From contig JAEWYS010000008.1 in NCBI GenBank assembly GCA_023458555.1, positions 248,001 to 312,000 of the forward strand: 64,000 nt of DNA, given 5' to 3'. Positions 51,597-60,609 of this stretch are shown in pieces. Numbering within the stretch: the first letter of the stretch is position 1; the number at the start of each line of letters is the position of its first letter. Made by a program: the position numbers and the translations under genes. Origin of the DNA: Bacteroidota bacterium. GTDB taxonomy: Bacteria; Bacteroidota; Bacteroidia; Cytophagales; Cytophagaceae. The notes below the pieces were generated by a model. It worked only from the letters and a program-made list of their open reading frames with translations, was not told where the DNA came from and did no database searches.

Positions 51597-54176
51597 ATGG
51601 AAACTTCGTCGAATAGTACATTAAGCCTTTTTAAAAATCTGGTTGGAATAAAATTTCAGCTATATAATAGTCTTTTTACATCCCTGCCGTTTCATAAAGT
51701 AGAAAAAACCGGAGTATTGCTCTCTTTGTTTTTGCTTCATTGTGAAGAAGGCTTCAATAAGAAACAAAGCCCGCTTGAAATTATTGATTCATTTCTGGAA
51801 CAATACACCAGCTATACCAATGATCAGGAAAAAATAGATCTCCTGTTCCGGTTTGTGCAATATGCCGAAAGGCAGGTTGTTTTGTTTGATGCATTGGAGG
51901 ATGCCGCATTTCAGGATATACATGACATGAATGGCAGCGGTACACTCAAGCACCTGCAGTCAGAAATAAGCAGAGAACAGGATACTTCCAAACTGGCAGA
52001 AAAGCTGAAAGATTTTTCGGTCCGGCTGGTACTGACCGCCCATCCGACTCAGTTTTATCCCAGTGCTGTACTTGGCATTATAAACGACCTTGCCAAAGCG
52101 CTCGTAAATGATAATACCGCGCAGGTTAATACATATCTGCAACAGCTTGCCATTACACCTTTTTTCAAAAAGGAAAAGCCGACGCCTTTTGATGAAGCAG
52201 TCAGTCTGATATGGTTTTTGGAAAATGTTTTCTATCAGGCCGCGGGCAACATTCTTTCATACCTGAAGAGTCAGTTTCCTGAAGCTGTTTCCGCTGAAAA
52301 CCCTTTAATAAGAATGGGTTTCTGGCCTGGCGGCGACCGGGACGGGAATCCGTACGTCCAGGTAGATACAACGCTAAAGGTGGCAGAAGCCCTGAGAGGC
52401 GGAATCATAAAATCCTACTATATGGATGTCAGAAGACTAAAACGCAGACTGACATTCCGTGGTGTGGAAAACATGCTGCAGGATCTTGAGAATAAATTGT
52501 ATGACAATCTGTTTATTCCCGGAAGAAAGACAGATTTGTCCAAAGATCATATAAAAGATACCCTGCTGACCATTAAAGAAAAGCTGATAAAATACCATAA
52601 TGGACTGTTTATAAACCTGGTGGATAATCTGCTCTGCAAAGTAGATCTGTTTGGTTTGTATTTTGCCTCCCTTGATATCAGACAGGATAGCTCGGTGCAT
52701 GAGCAACTGATTTCAATTATTGCCGAAAAAACATCCATACTTCCTTCTGACTATCAGGAGCTCTCAGAAGAAGATAAAATAAAGCTTCTGGTAACTACCG
52801 CCGGTAAGGTTGATTCCGGTTTGTTTGAAGATGCTGTTCAGAAAGATACACTTGATACCATGGCAGCCATCAAAACCATTCAGGAAATTAACGGAGAGCA
52901 GGGCTGCCACCGATATATAATCAGCCACGCGACAAGTCCGTTAAGCGTTCTGGAAGTATTCGCCCTTCTGAAGCTCAGCGGCTGGGAAAGCGACTCCATT
53001 AATGTTGATATTGTACCTCTGTTTGAAACGATCGACGATCTTCAGCATGCCGGGCATGTAATGAAGACCCTATATGAAAACGAGATCTATCGCAAGCATC
53101 TCTCCAAACGAGGCAACAAACAGACCATCATGCTCGGATTTTCAGATGGCACCAAAGACGGCGGCTATCTGATGGCCAACTGGAGTATATACAAAGCGAA
53201 GGAAAATCTGAGCACCGTTGCTAAAAAATACGACATAGAAGTTATATTCTTTGATGGAAGGGGAGGACCTCCTGCGCGTGGTGGGGGAAAAACTCATCAG
53301 TTCTACGCATCAATGGGCAATAATATTTCCAACAAGGAAATTCAGCTGACCGTACAGGGGCAGACGGTTAGCTCAAACTTTGGCAATACCCATTCTGCCC
53401 GTTTCAATATGGAACAGCTGATGCATGCCGGAATCAGCAATGCGCTTTTTGCTTCAAGAGACTTTACTCTTACTGGATCAGAGGAAGAAATGCTTCAGGC
53501 TTTGGCCGACAAGAGTTATGACTCCTTTAATGAAATAAAAACCGATCCGGATTTCCTTGAATATCTTAACTATGCAAGCCCTTTGCGCTACTATGCAGAA
53601 ACAAATATCGGCAGTCGTCCATCCAAGAGAAGCAGCAATAAAAAACTCAATCTCAATGATCTGCGGGCTGTCCCCTATGTGGGAGCATGGAGTCAGTTAA
53701 AGCAAAATCTTCCGGGATATTATGGAGTCGGATCAGCACTGAAATATATGGATGATCAGGGTAAATGGAAAGAAGTCGAAGGGCTGTTCAAAAATTCGTT
53801 GTTTTTCAGGACACTGATCGGAAACTGTGAAATGGCAATGAAAAAATGCTATTTTCCTGCTACTGTCTACCTGGCTGATCACCCGATATTTGGAAAAATA
53901 TGGCAGAAGATATATGAAGAGTATGAACTCACCCGTCAATATATCTTGAAACTGACAGGCCTGTCTGATCTAATGGAAGACAAACCTGTCGACAGGCTGT
54001 CCATTCAGATGAGACAACGTATTGAATTGCCGTTAGTCGCCATTCAGCAATACGCTTTGTCCAAAGTTCGTGATCTGGACGAAAAAGAAGAGCAGAACGG
54101 AGAGCGAAAAGTTTTTGAAAAGCTGGTTATCCGATGCTCATTCGGAATTATCAATGCAGAAAGAAACTCTGCTTAG
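51597..54176 (+). CDS. ppc: Phosphoenolpyruvate carboxylase
   Basis: The 859-residue protein has the catalytic motifs VLTAHPTQ (active-site His148) and GGDRDGNP (about 246). MLGFSDGTKDGGY and the glycine-rich loop GRGGPPARGGG (about 554) follow. It makes oxaloacetate from PEP and bicarbonate. The usual FHGRGG reads FDGRGG here: the His that corresponds to E. coli His579 is Asp. The C-terminus is RNSA in place of the common QNTG/RNTG. It is slightly shorter than E. coli Ppc (883). It stands alone with its own promoter and terminator. Confidence 0.95.
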   Translation: METSSNSTLSLFKNLVGIKFQLYNSLFTSLPFHKVEKTGVLLSLFLLHCEEGFNKKQSPLEIIDSFLEQYTSYTNDQEKIDLLFRFVQYAERQVVLFDALEDAAFQDIHDMNGSGTLKHLQSEISREQDTSKLAEKLKDFSVRLVLTAHPTQFYPSAVLGIINDLAKALVNDNTAQVNTYLQQLAITPFFKKEKPTPFDEAVSLIWFLENVFYQAAGNILSYLKSQFPEAVSAENPLIRMGFWPGGDRDGNPYVQVDTTLKVAEALRGGIIKSYYMDVRRLKRRLTFRGVENMLQDLENKLYDNLFIPGRKTDLSKDHIKDTLLTIKEKLIKYHNGLFINLVDNLLCKVDLFGLYFASLDIRQDSSVHEQLISIIAEKTSILPSDYQELSEEDKIKLLVTTAGKVDSGLFEDAVQKDTLDTMAAIKTIQEINGEQGCHRYIISHATSPLSVLEVFALLKLSGWESDSINVDIVPLFETIDDLQHAGHVMKTLYENEIYRKHLSKRGNKQTIMLGFSDGTKDGGYLMANWSIYKAKENLSTVAKKYDIEVIFFDGRGGPPARGGGKTHQFYASMGNNISNKEIQLTVQGQTVSSNFGNTHSARFNMEQLMHAGISNALFASRDFTLTGSEEEMLQALADKSYDSFNEIKTDPDFLEYLNYASPLRYYAETNIGSRPSKRSSNKKLNLNDLRAVPYVGAWSQLKQNLPGYYGVGSALKYMDDQGKWKEVEGLFKNSLFFRTLIGNCEMAMKKCYFPATVYLADHPIFGKIWQKIYEEYELTRQYILKLTGLSDLMEDKPVDRLSIQMRQRIELPLVAIQQYALSKVRDLDEKEEQNGERKVFEKLVIRCSFGIINAERNSA

Positions 54177-54193
54177 ATACATAAATTGATCTG

Positions 54194-54238
54194 AAAATAA
54201 AGCCCCTGCTTAATATCTGCACAAGGGCTTTATTTTTT
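54194..54238. terminator. Terminator between ppc and the DUF4142 gene
   Basis: A 12-bp stem (AAAATAAAGCCC at 54194-54205 with its complement at 54225-54236) is followed by T residues; the A-rich left arm suits the opposite strand as well. Confidence 0.75.
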
Positions 54239-54815
54239 ACATTTCGGAATCTTCAGAATCTGATTTGACAGATGCTTCCAGCGCCTCAGCCTGATTAAGG
54301 TGCTCCTGAATAACCGGAACATTATTACGGGCATAGTTTTTCAGCTCTTCCTGATCAAGATCCTTCGCGGCAGACTCATATAAGTCCAAATCTTTTTTAT
54401 GCCTTTTTCCGGCCATTTTCAGAAATTTCTTATCAAATTTTTCTCCTGTTTTTCGGTTTTCCAATGCAGCTACATCCGGCACTTTTTGTTCATTTCCTTT
54501 GGGCTTGTCAATCGAAAGGCTGCCGGCTATTTCCAATAGCTCTTCATTGGCCCTGGAATGGTGCTCCACCAGCATATCTGCGAATGCCTTTACTTCCGCA
54601 GAGCGCGCATTTTTCTGACCAAGCTTGCCGATTTCAATCTCTCTCAGGTTATTTCTATACGCTTCTTTGACAAACTCTTCAGCATTCTTTGTTTTAGCTT
54701 CCGATGATTCTACAGAGCTGATCACAGTGTCTTTTGCATTCTGCTGCTGCACCTGATCACATGCACTAAGCAAAAATGCTCCCAAAACAAAAGCATAAAG
54801 TATTTTCCTTTTCAT
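54237..54815 (-). CDS. DUF4142 lipoprotein
   Basis: The 192-residue protein has a lipoprotein signal with lipobox LLSAC. The mature part is helical with FVKEAYRNNLREIEIGKLGQKNA, FADMLVEHHSRANEELLEIA and KKFLKMAGKRHKKDLDLYESAAKD, which is the DUF4142 four-helix, ferritin-like pattern with paired His and Glu. The family is exported with unknown function. It is convergent with ppc. Confidence 0.85.
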   Translation of the reverse strand: MKRKILYAFVLGAFLLSACDQVQQQNAKDTVISSVESSEAKTKNAEEFVKEAYRNNLREIEIGKLGQKNARSAEVKAFADMLVEHHSRANEELLEIAGSLSIDKPKGNEQKVPDVAALENRKTGEKFDKKFLKMAGKRHKKDLDLYESAAKDLDQEELKNYARNNVPVIQEHLNQAEALEASVKSDSEDSEM

Positions 54816-55086
54816 ATTTCAGAATATTATCTTTGATTTATAAATAGTTGCATACTCTAAACATGCTCCAGGGGTTTATGTTTAACAAAGCCCGGTTTGT
54901 TTAATAATAAAGGTCACCAGTCTTCATTTTATGCATGCTTATCTGAACAACTGCAAGTTTTTAGCAACAAGTGTAACTTTATCTGTATCTTGCAAGTAAA
55001 ATATCATATAAGCTACTGCTTTTAAAAGTTAATCTTGCCTTTTTCCAAGAAAAAGTAGTAATTTTACAACCCATTACTCTGCTTTT

Positions 55087-57480
55087 ATGAATATAAAGCT
55101 ACTCCCCTTATATTGTTTAACGCTGCTTCTGCTTACCCTGACAGAAAGCAATGCTCAGATTGACTATTGTGATAAGTCAAAAGTCAGCGGCCCCAACCTC
55201 GTGGTCAATGGCGGCTTTGAGGATGGAAATACCGGATTCTATACCGATATTTCCTGTAGCTGGAATGATCCAGCCTGTTCCTGTCATAATAATCAGTGGT
55301 CTGAACCCGATCAATATTACATTGGTACCAGCCCCAGTGAAAATACTCCCTGTGGTGGCCGCTTTCAAAGCGCTTTCGTTGGCTCCCCCCGCTCTGGCAG
55401 TATGTTTATGATGGTCGATGGCAAAGGAAATCATTCACCGATTGTATGGGAACAGGAGATTGCTGTACAGGACAGCAGCTATTACTACTTTGAAACATGG
55501 ATCACAACAATCGGAACCACACCTGATACCTATGCCCGGCTACGGTTTGTAATTAACGGTATTATGATGCCGGAAGTCATTGATGCTCCTCTTACGCCAG
55601 GTCAGTGGATCAACTATTCACAGCTTTGGTATTCAGGAGTCACAAAAGGCACTATCACCATACAAATAATCGATACACAGCCTAATGCCGACGGACCTGA
55701 CCGTGATGACTTCGGTTTAGATGATATCACCTTTGCGCTGGGATGTCCTCCTGATTCTTATGTGGAGCAACCGGACCTCGGACCTGATTTGAGTTTCTGC
55801 GGTACCGATGCAACAAGCTTTACTCTTGATCCTAACGTAACACTTAATGTAGGACAGAGCCTTACCTGGTCTACAGGACCTGCAGATGCAGGAAGACAAA
55901 CTATTGAGGTAAGCTCTGCCGGAACGTACTACGTATGTATCAACCAGGCAGGTTCCTGTACAAAACTTGATTCCATTGTCGTTACAGACAAATTTATCGT
56001 GGATCTGGGAAATGATATAGAGCTTTGTGATCCTGCTGCTCTAATGCTGGATGCTGTCCATTCAGGTCCTAATGTAACATACCAATGGTACAAAGATGAT
56101 GTGCCACTTGTGCTAGGAAAAGGTAAAACTCTTTATGTCAATGAAGAAGGCGAATACAAAGTAGTGGTGACTGATCCTAAATGTGAAACTCAGACGGATT
56201 CTACAATTGTTTCACTGAAATCAAACCAGCCAATACCCAATAACGTTCCGTTTTGCCTGACCAGCAATCCGGATACAACCATTCGTTTCTCTGTCAGCCC
56301 TCCCGGCACCAATTATGCCTGGTATGATGCGGAAGGAAATCTTCTGGCAGACAGTACCTGGTATTATGATCTGGCAGGAATAACCCTTGGAGATACCTTG
56401 TATGCGAGAGATATTACAGTATTAACCCATCCTGTTACCGGTCCTAGTTATTCAACTGCCACTAGCCAATGGTATAGCGGCAATATTTCCAGAACCTTCA
56501 ATGCTTTGTCTGATCTCACAATTGAGTCAGTATATATGCGATCTGGCTCTTCATATTACTCGCCCAATACAAGTCCCTGTTATAATAAAGCATCAGGAAC
56601 TCAATCAGAGCCGTTCAGAGTACAAGTACTAAAAGACGGCGTTTTGTTTACTGAGTCAGATCCGGTTACAGTTACATGTGGTGGTACCAGCGGCCCTGGT
56701 CCCGCAACGCAATTAACTATAAACCTTGATATTCCGGCAGGTAATAACTACGCTCTTAATGTTCTAAGTGATCCTGTATGGACCTACGCCGGAAGCTGGA
56801 TGTATAATCAAAGCAACAGCCCTGCTTATTCTATAGCTGGTGTAATCGACATTCCTGCAAAAAGTGATAACTCAGGAGTATTTTTCGACTGGACCATTAA
56901 AACAAAAAATACTTGTAGTTCAGTACCAGTCTTCGCTTATGACATATGCATACTTCCGGTCGAATTTGTCTATGTACGCGCAGTACAAGCTGATGACAAC
57001 ATCCGGCTGTACTGGGCCACAGCCACCGAAAAAAACAACAGTCACTTCGAAATCGAACGACTGGTTGCCGGAGACTGGATTACAATAGGCCGCGTAGAAG
57101 GACATGGAGATAGCAAGGATCTGATACTATATGACTTTACCGACTACCATGCACCTAAAGGTGTTGCTTACTACCGGATCAAACAGGTCGACTTCGATGG
57201 CGACTTTGCATACTCCGATGTAATAACCGTTGAAAACACGTCCCTGTATACGCTTCTGAGGCCAAATCCTTCTTCGGGGGCAGCATATCTTAGTGTTATT
57301 GCTTCTAACACCTCTGTTAGTAATCTGACCGTTCATGACGCTCTTGGAAAACTAATTGAAAGCAGGGAAATTCCAACCAATCAGGAGATCAGAATCGGAG
57401 AAAACTATCCTCGTGGCGTATATATGATCAGAGTATGGAACGGATCAGATTATGAAGTAATTAAATTTATACGCAAGTAA
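55087..57480 (+). CDS. T9SS cargo protein with type A sorting domain
   Basis: The 797-residue protein has a signal peptide (MNIKLLPLYCLTLLLLTLTESNAQ). The N-terminal ~190 residues form a jelly-roll-like, Cys-rich domain (LVVNGGFEDGNTGFYTD, DDFGLDDITFALGC). Two Ig/PKD-like repeats begin LGPDLSFC and LGNDIELC. A further beta-rich region follows, then an Fn3-like module (HFEIERLVAGDWITIG, YYRIKQVDFDGDFAYSD), and a type A sorting domain starts at LLRPNPSSG and ends YEVIKFIRK. The last module directs export by the type IX system. It is likely a surface or secreted adhesin or carbohydrate-binding protein; no catalytic domain is evident. It has its own terminator. Confidence 0.88.
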   Translation: MNIKLLPLYCLTLLLLTLTESNAQIDYCDKSKVSGPNLVVNGGFEDGNTGFYTDISCSWNDPACSCHNNQWSEPDQYYIGTSPSENTPCGGRFQSAFVGSPRSGSMFMMVDGKGNHSPIVWEQEIAVQDSSYYYFETWITTIGTTPDTYARLRFVINGIMMPEVIDAPLTPGQWINYSQLWYSGVTKGTITIQIIDTQPNADGPDRDDFGLDDITFALGCPPDSYVEQPDLGPDLSFCGTDATSFTLDPNVTLNVGQSLTWSTGPADAGRQTIEVSSAGTYYVCINQAGSCTKLDSIVVTDKFIVDLGNDIELCDPAALMLDAVHSGPNVTYQWYKDDVPLVLGKGKTLYVNEEGEYKVVVTDPKCETQTDSTIVSLKSNQPIPNNVPFCLTSNPDTTIRFSVSPPGTNYAWYDAEGNLLADSTWYYDLAGITLGDTLYARDITVLTHPVTGPSYSTATSQWYSGNISRTFNALSDLTIESVYMRSGSSYYSPNTSPCYNKASGTQSEPFRVQVLKDGVLFTESDPVTVTCGGTSGPGPATQLTINLDIPAGNNYALNVLSDPVWTYAGSWMYNQSNSPAYSIAGVIDIPAKSDNSGVFFDWTIKTKNTCSSVPVFAYDICILPVEFVYVRAVQADDNIRLYWATATEKNNSHFEIERLVAGDWITIGRVEGHGDSKDLILYDFTDYHAPKGVAYYRIKQVDFDGDFAYSDVITVENTSLYTLLRPNPSSGAAYLSVIASNTSVSNLTVHDALGKLIESREIPTNQEIRIGENYPRGVYMIRVWNGSDYEVIKFIRK

Positions 57481-57489
57481 TCGCAAAAT

Positions 57490-57525
57490 AAATAAAAAGG
57501 GCAAACAGTCCTTTTTATTTATTTT
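57490..57525 (+). terminator. Terminator of the T9SS cargo gene
   Basis: An 11-bp stem (AAATAAAAAGG with its complement) encloses a 9-nt loop and is followed by T-rich sequence, isolating this gene from the sulfur cluster. Confidence 0.65.
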
Positions 57526-57561
57526 AAAACATAAAAACATTAACATATGAAACTTTTTAAA
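57526..57561 (+). repeat. AT-rich 36-nt element, copy A (candidate ArsR operator)
   Basis: This copy begins AAAACATAAAAACATTAACA and lies 40 nt before the arsR-type gene. It matches copy B (57917-57952) at 29 of 36 positions, 21 of the first 23. The repeat is in direct orientation and flanks the regulator gene, as expected for an autoregulator that also controls the next genes. Confidence 0.5.
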
Positions 57562-57601
57562 TATATTTACCATTAATTAACCGATACATTTATTCAGCAA
57601 C

Positions 57602-57904
57602 ATGACGACCCAACGATACATCAGCCCAGAACAACTCGAAAAAGTATGCACCATTCTCAAGGCAATAGCCCATCCCGTCAGGATGTCTGTAATTGAGCTA
57701 CTTGAAAGGAACAAAGAAATGAGTGTCGGCGATCTTCAGGAGCATTTGTCTGTTGAACAGGCAGCCTTATCTCATCATCTTATTACAATGAAAGACAAGG
57801 GTATACTTCAATGCAGGAGAGAGGGAAAAAACATGCTCTACTCATTAAAAGAGAAAAGGATTGTGAAAATTCTTGAGTGCATGGCGGACTGTGAGCACTC
57901 CTGA
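57602..57904 (+). CDS. ArsR-family regulator of the sulfur cluster
   Basis: The 100-residue protein is a winged helix of the ArsR/SmtB type: ILKAIAHPVRMSVIELLE, recognition helix QAALSHHLITMKDKGILQCRREGKNMLYSL. It has four Cys: C16 in the first helix, C71 in the wing, and C93 and C97 in the last helix. Known persulfide sensors (SqrR, BigR) use one Cys in helix 2 and one in the last helix; the helix 2 Cys is absent here, but the helix 1 and helix 5 cysteines could form a different thiol switch. It leads a sulfide/persulfide gene set, so sensing of reactive sulfur is the natural inference. Confidence 0.85.
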   Translation: MTTQRYISPEQLEKVCTILKAIAHPVRMSVIELLERNKEMSVGDLQEHLSVEQAALSHHLITMKDKGILQCRREGKNMLYSLKEKRIVKILECMADCEHS

Positions 57905-57916
57905 TTTTTTTTGCGC

Positions 57917-57952
57917 AAAACATAAAAATATTTACATATATAAATTTTAATA
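57917..57952 (+). repeat. AT-rich 36-nt element, copy B (candidate ArsR operator)
   Basis: This copy begins AAAACATAAAAATATTTACA, starts 13 nt after the regulator's stop and ends 21 nt before the tauE-like ATG. It contains the inverted repeat ATTTA-CATATA-TAAAT. Together with copy A it brackets the regulator gene. Confidence 0.5.
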
Positions 57953-57972
57953 TATAAAATCCGGTTATCATA

Positions 57973-58788
57973 ATGGCAGTTATTATTGGTTTCATATTTG
58001 CTCTGCTCATTGGATTATCACTGGGAATCATAGGCGGAGGAGGATCAATCCTTACTGTACCGGTTCTTGTGTATATAATGGGCGTTAGTCCGGTCAATTC
58101 TACGGCATATTCCCTGTTTATTGTCGGCATTACAGCCCTTGCAGGAGCTTATAGCTACTTTAAGAAAAAACTGTTATGCTACAGGGCTGCAATTGTTTTC
58201 TCTATTCCGTCTTTTATGGCAGTATTCTACACCAGGCATTATCTGGTACCGCTGATTCCTGCTGAAATTGCAACTATCAGCGGATTTCTAATTACAAAGG
58301 AGGCTTTGATCATGCTTCTCTTTGCACTTATGATGATTCTTTCTGCCTATTCAATGATTCGCCCACGAACAATAACATCACCACAGGATGAGGTTTTCAG
58401 ACCCGGGCAAATGCGGTTTAACTATCCGCTGATCGCTGTCGAGGGAATCGTAGTGGGTGTACTTACAGGATTAGTCGGGGCAGGCGGCGGCTTTTTAATC
58501 ATCCCTGCTCTTGTATTATTTGTCGGATTACCTATGAAAGCAGCCGTAGGCACTTCATTATTAATCATTGCAGCCAAATCGCTGATTGGCTTTGCAGGAG
58601 ACCTGCAAACAGGTATGCAGATTGACTGGACGCTTTTGTTATCCTTCAGCTGCTTTGCCCTGATTGGCATTGCTATCGGCATATATTACTCCAGAAATAT
58701 TAAAGGCGAAAAACTAAAACCGGCATTTGGCTGGTTCACGCTGATCCTGGGTTTTTCAATTCTGATCAAAGAACTGTTTTTTCGGTAA
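57973..58788 (+). CDS. TauE/SafE-family sulfur-anion exporter
   Basis: The 271-residue protein has about eight membrane segments in two related halves, with glycine-rich motifs GLSLGIIGGGGSILTVPVLVY near the start and VLTGLVGAGGGFLIIPALVLF in the middle, as in the TauE/SafE (DUF81) family. Members move sulfite, sulfoacetate or related organosulfur anions. Next to a persulfide dioxygenase, which makes sulfite, export of sulfite is a reasonable inference. It follows the regulator with copy B of the AT-rich element in between. Confidence 0.85.
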   Translation: MAVIIGFIFALLIGLSLGIIGGGGSILTVPVLVYIMGVSPVNSTAYSLFIVGITALAGAYSYFKKKLLCYRAAIVFSIPSFMAVFYTRHYLVPLIPAEIATISGFLITKEALIMLLFALMMILSAYSMIRPRTITSPQDEVFRPGQMRFNYPLIAVEGIVVGVLTGLVGAGGGFLIIPALVLFVGLPMKAAVGTSLLIIAAKSLIGFAGDLQTGMQIDWTLLLSFSCFALIGIAIGIYYSRNIKGEKLKPAFGWFTLILGFSILIKELFFR

Positions 58789-58827
58789 TGCTATTAAAAT
58801 CTAATATACATTTTAACTATTCAGCTT

Positions 58828-60240
58828 ATGAAAATAGAACAAATCTATACAGGATGCCTGGCTCAGGGAGCATATTATATTGAGTCAGCGGGAGAGGCAG
58901 CTATCATAGATCCGCTCCGGGAAGTAGACCCGTATATACAAAGGGCAAATCATGATAAAGCGAAAATCAAGTATATATTCGAAACTCATTTTCACGCTGA
59001 TTTTGTATCTGGTCACGTGGATCTAAGCAAAAAAACCGGAGCGCCGATTGTATATGGCCCTACAGCCCAACCGGAGTTTGAAGCAATAACGGCCTCGGAC
59101 GGCCAGTCATTTAAAGTGGGTAAACTGCAGATAATATTGCTGCATACCCCAGGACATACCCTCGAAAGCTCGGTATATCTTCTCAAAGACGAAGATGGAA
59201 AAGACCATGCAATCTTTACAGGCGACACACTGTTTCTCGGTGATGTCGGCCGACCGGATCTGGCACAAAAAGCAGCCAATATGACTAAGGAAGACCTAGC
59301 CGGACTTCTGTATGAAAGTCTTACCAGTAAAATAATGCCACTGGCAGATGATATTATTGTATATCCTGCGCATGGAGCAGGAAGCGCCTGCGGCAAGAAT
59401 ATGATGAAAGAAACTGTAGATACGCTGGGAAATCAGAAAAAAACAAATTATGCGCTTAATCAGCCCGATAAAGCTTCATTTATAAAGGCTGTAACAGATG
59501 ATCTCCTGCCACCACCAGCTTATTTTCCGATGAATGTTGCGATGAACAAAAAAGGCTATACCAGTTTTGATGATGTTCTCAATAATGGCCTTCAGGGACT
59601 GTCTCCAGATGAATTTGAGCAAAGCGCTGAACTTAATGGCGCCTTGATGCTGGATACGCGCTCCAATCAGGAATTTAGCAAGGCATTTATTCCTCAGTCA
59701 GTCAACATTGGACTTAACGGGGATTTTGCTCCATGGGCAGGAGCGCTGATAGGGGATGTCGGGCAACCGATTCTTCTGATTACGGAGCCGGGCAAAGAAG
59801 AAGAAGCCGTAACCAGGCTTAGCCGGGTAGGCTTTGACAATATACTTGGGCACCTGAAAAACGGAATTGCTTCCTGGATTGATGCAGGTAAGGAAACTGA
59901 TCAGGTAAAAAGAATAAATGCTGAGCAATTTGCAGCTGAATATCAGCCAGGACAAAGCAAGGTACTGGATGTACGAAAAGAAAGCGAATATATGTCTTCA
60001 CATATAGAGCATGCATTAAACAGGCCTCTGGCCAACATAAACGAGTGGACCCGGGATATTGACAGCAGTGAACACTTCTATCTGCACTGTGCCGGCGGAT
60101 ACAGGAGCATGATTGCGGCATCTGTATTGCAAGCCAGGGGGTACCATAACTTTACTGAAATTGAAGGCGGATTCGGAGCAATCAGTAAAACCAGCATTCC
60201 ATGTACCAATTATGTGTGCCCCAATAGCCTGAAATCTTAA
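58828..60240 (+). CDS. CstB-like persulfide dioxygenase-rhodanese fusion
   Basis: The 470-residue protein has an N-terminal metallo-beta-lactamase domain of the ETHE1 persulfide-dioxygenase type (THFHADFVSGH with H54, H56 and D58; HTPGHTLESS; FTGDTLFLGDVGRPDL; YPAHGAGSACG). Two rhodanese domains follow. The first (about 265-350) lacks the catalytic Cys (LLITEPGKEEE). The second has it as C421 in HCAGGYRS. This is the layout of Staphylococcus CstB, which oxidises low-molecular-weight persulfides and produces thiosulfate. Bacillithiol persulfide could be the substrate here, since bshB1 is present in the window. The next gene lies 11 nt downstream. Confidence 0.9.
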   Translation: MKIEQIYTGCLAQGAYYIESAGEAAIIDPLREVDPYIQRANHDKAKIKYIFETHFHADFVSGHVDLSKKTGAPIVYGPTAQPEFEAITASDGQSFKVGKLQIILLHTPGHTLESSVYLLKDEDGKDHAIFTGDTLFLGDVGRPDLAQKAANMTKEDLAGLLYESLTSKIMPLADDIIVYPAHGAGSACGKNMMKETVDTLGNQKKTNYALNQPDKASFIKAVTDDLLPPPAYFPMNVAMNKKGYTSFDDVLNNGLQGLSPDEFEQSAELNGALMLDTRSNQEFSKAFIPQSVNIGLNGDFAPWAGALIGDVGQPILLITEPGKEEEAVTRLSRVGFDNILGHLKNGIASWIDAGKETDQVKRINAEQFAAEYQPGQSKVLDVRKESEYMSSHIEHALNRPLANINEWTRDIDSSEHFYLHCAGGYRSMIAASVLQARGYHNFTEIEGGFGAISKTSIPCTNYVCPNSLKS

Positions 60241-60251
60241 AAAAAGCTGAA

Positions 60252-60602
60252 ATGAAAAGATATCTGCCCTTGCTCCTCATAACCATAGCAGCCTCCTGCG
60301 ACACTCTGAAAAAACAAAATGAAGCCGAAGAGCGCATTGCCGGAAGTCGGGCAGACAGCAGTGTGATAGTAGTTGATGTCCGGACCGGACTCGAATGGCG
60401 AGCGGACGGACATGCTCCCTGCTCAGTCAATTACCCGCTTGACAAGCTTACCGGAAAAATAGAGGCGCTGAAGCAATACAGCCGGATCGTATTGGTATGC
60501 CGCAGCGGAAAAAGAGCAGAAACAGCCAAAAAGCTTCTGCAATCACATGGAATTAATAATGTAACCAATGAAGGATCCTGGCAAAGGATCACATGTAACT
60601 AA
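60252..60602 (+). CDS. Rhodanese-domain lipoprotein
   Basis: The 116-residue protein has a lipoprotein signal with lipobox IAASC (C16), so it is probably anchored in the envelope. A rhodanese domain follows, with VIVVDVRTGLEWRADGHAPCSVNYPL and the active-site loop VCRSGKRAE (C83). It would accept sulfane sulfur in the periplasm. A second Cys (C57) lies in the APCSVNYP segment. It belongs to the sulfur cluster: 11 nt after the dioxygenase gene and 7 nt before the first transporter. Confidence 0.88.
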   Translation: MKRYLPLLLITIAASCDTLKKQNEAEERIAGSRADSSVIVVDVRTGLEWRADGHAPCSVNYPLDKLTGKIEALKQYSRIVLVCRSGKRAETAKKLLQSHGINNVTNEGSWQRITCN

Positions 60603-60609
60603 ACAAACT

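Noticed and set aside
54884..54901. AACAAA-GCCCGG-TTTGTT inverted repeat before the T9SS cargo gene
   Set aside because: Short 6-bp arms, no terminator T run or promoter relation; could be chance in an A/T-rich gap.
59013..59396. 127-codon open frame antisense to the persulfide dioxygenase
   Set aside because: It mirrors conserved metallo-beta-lactamase motifs on the sense strand and has no recognisable features.
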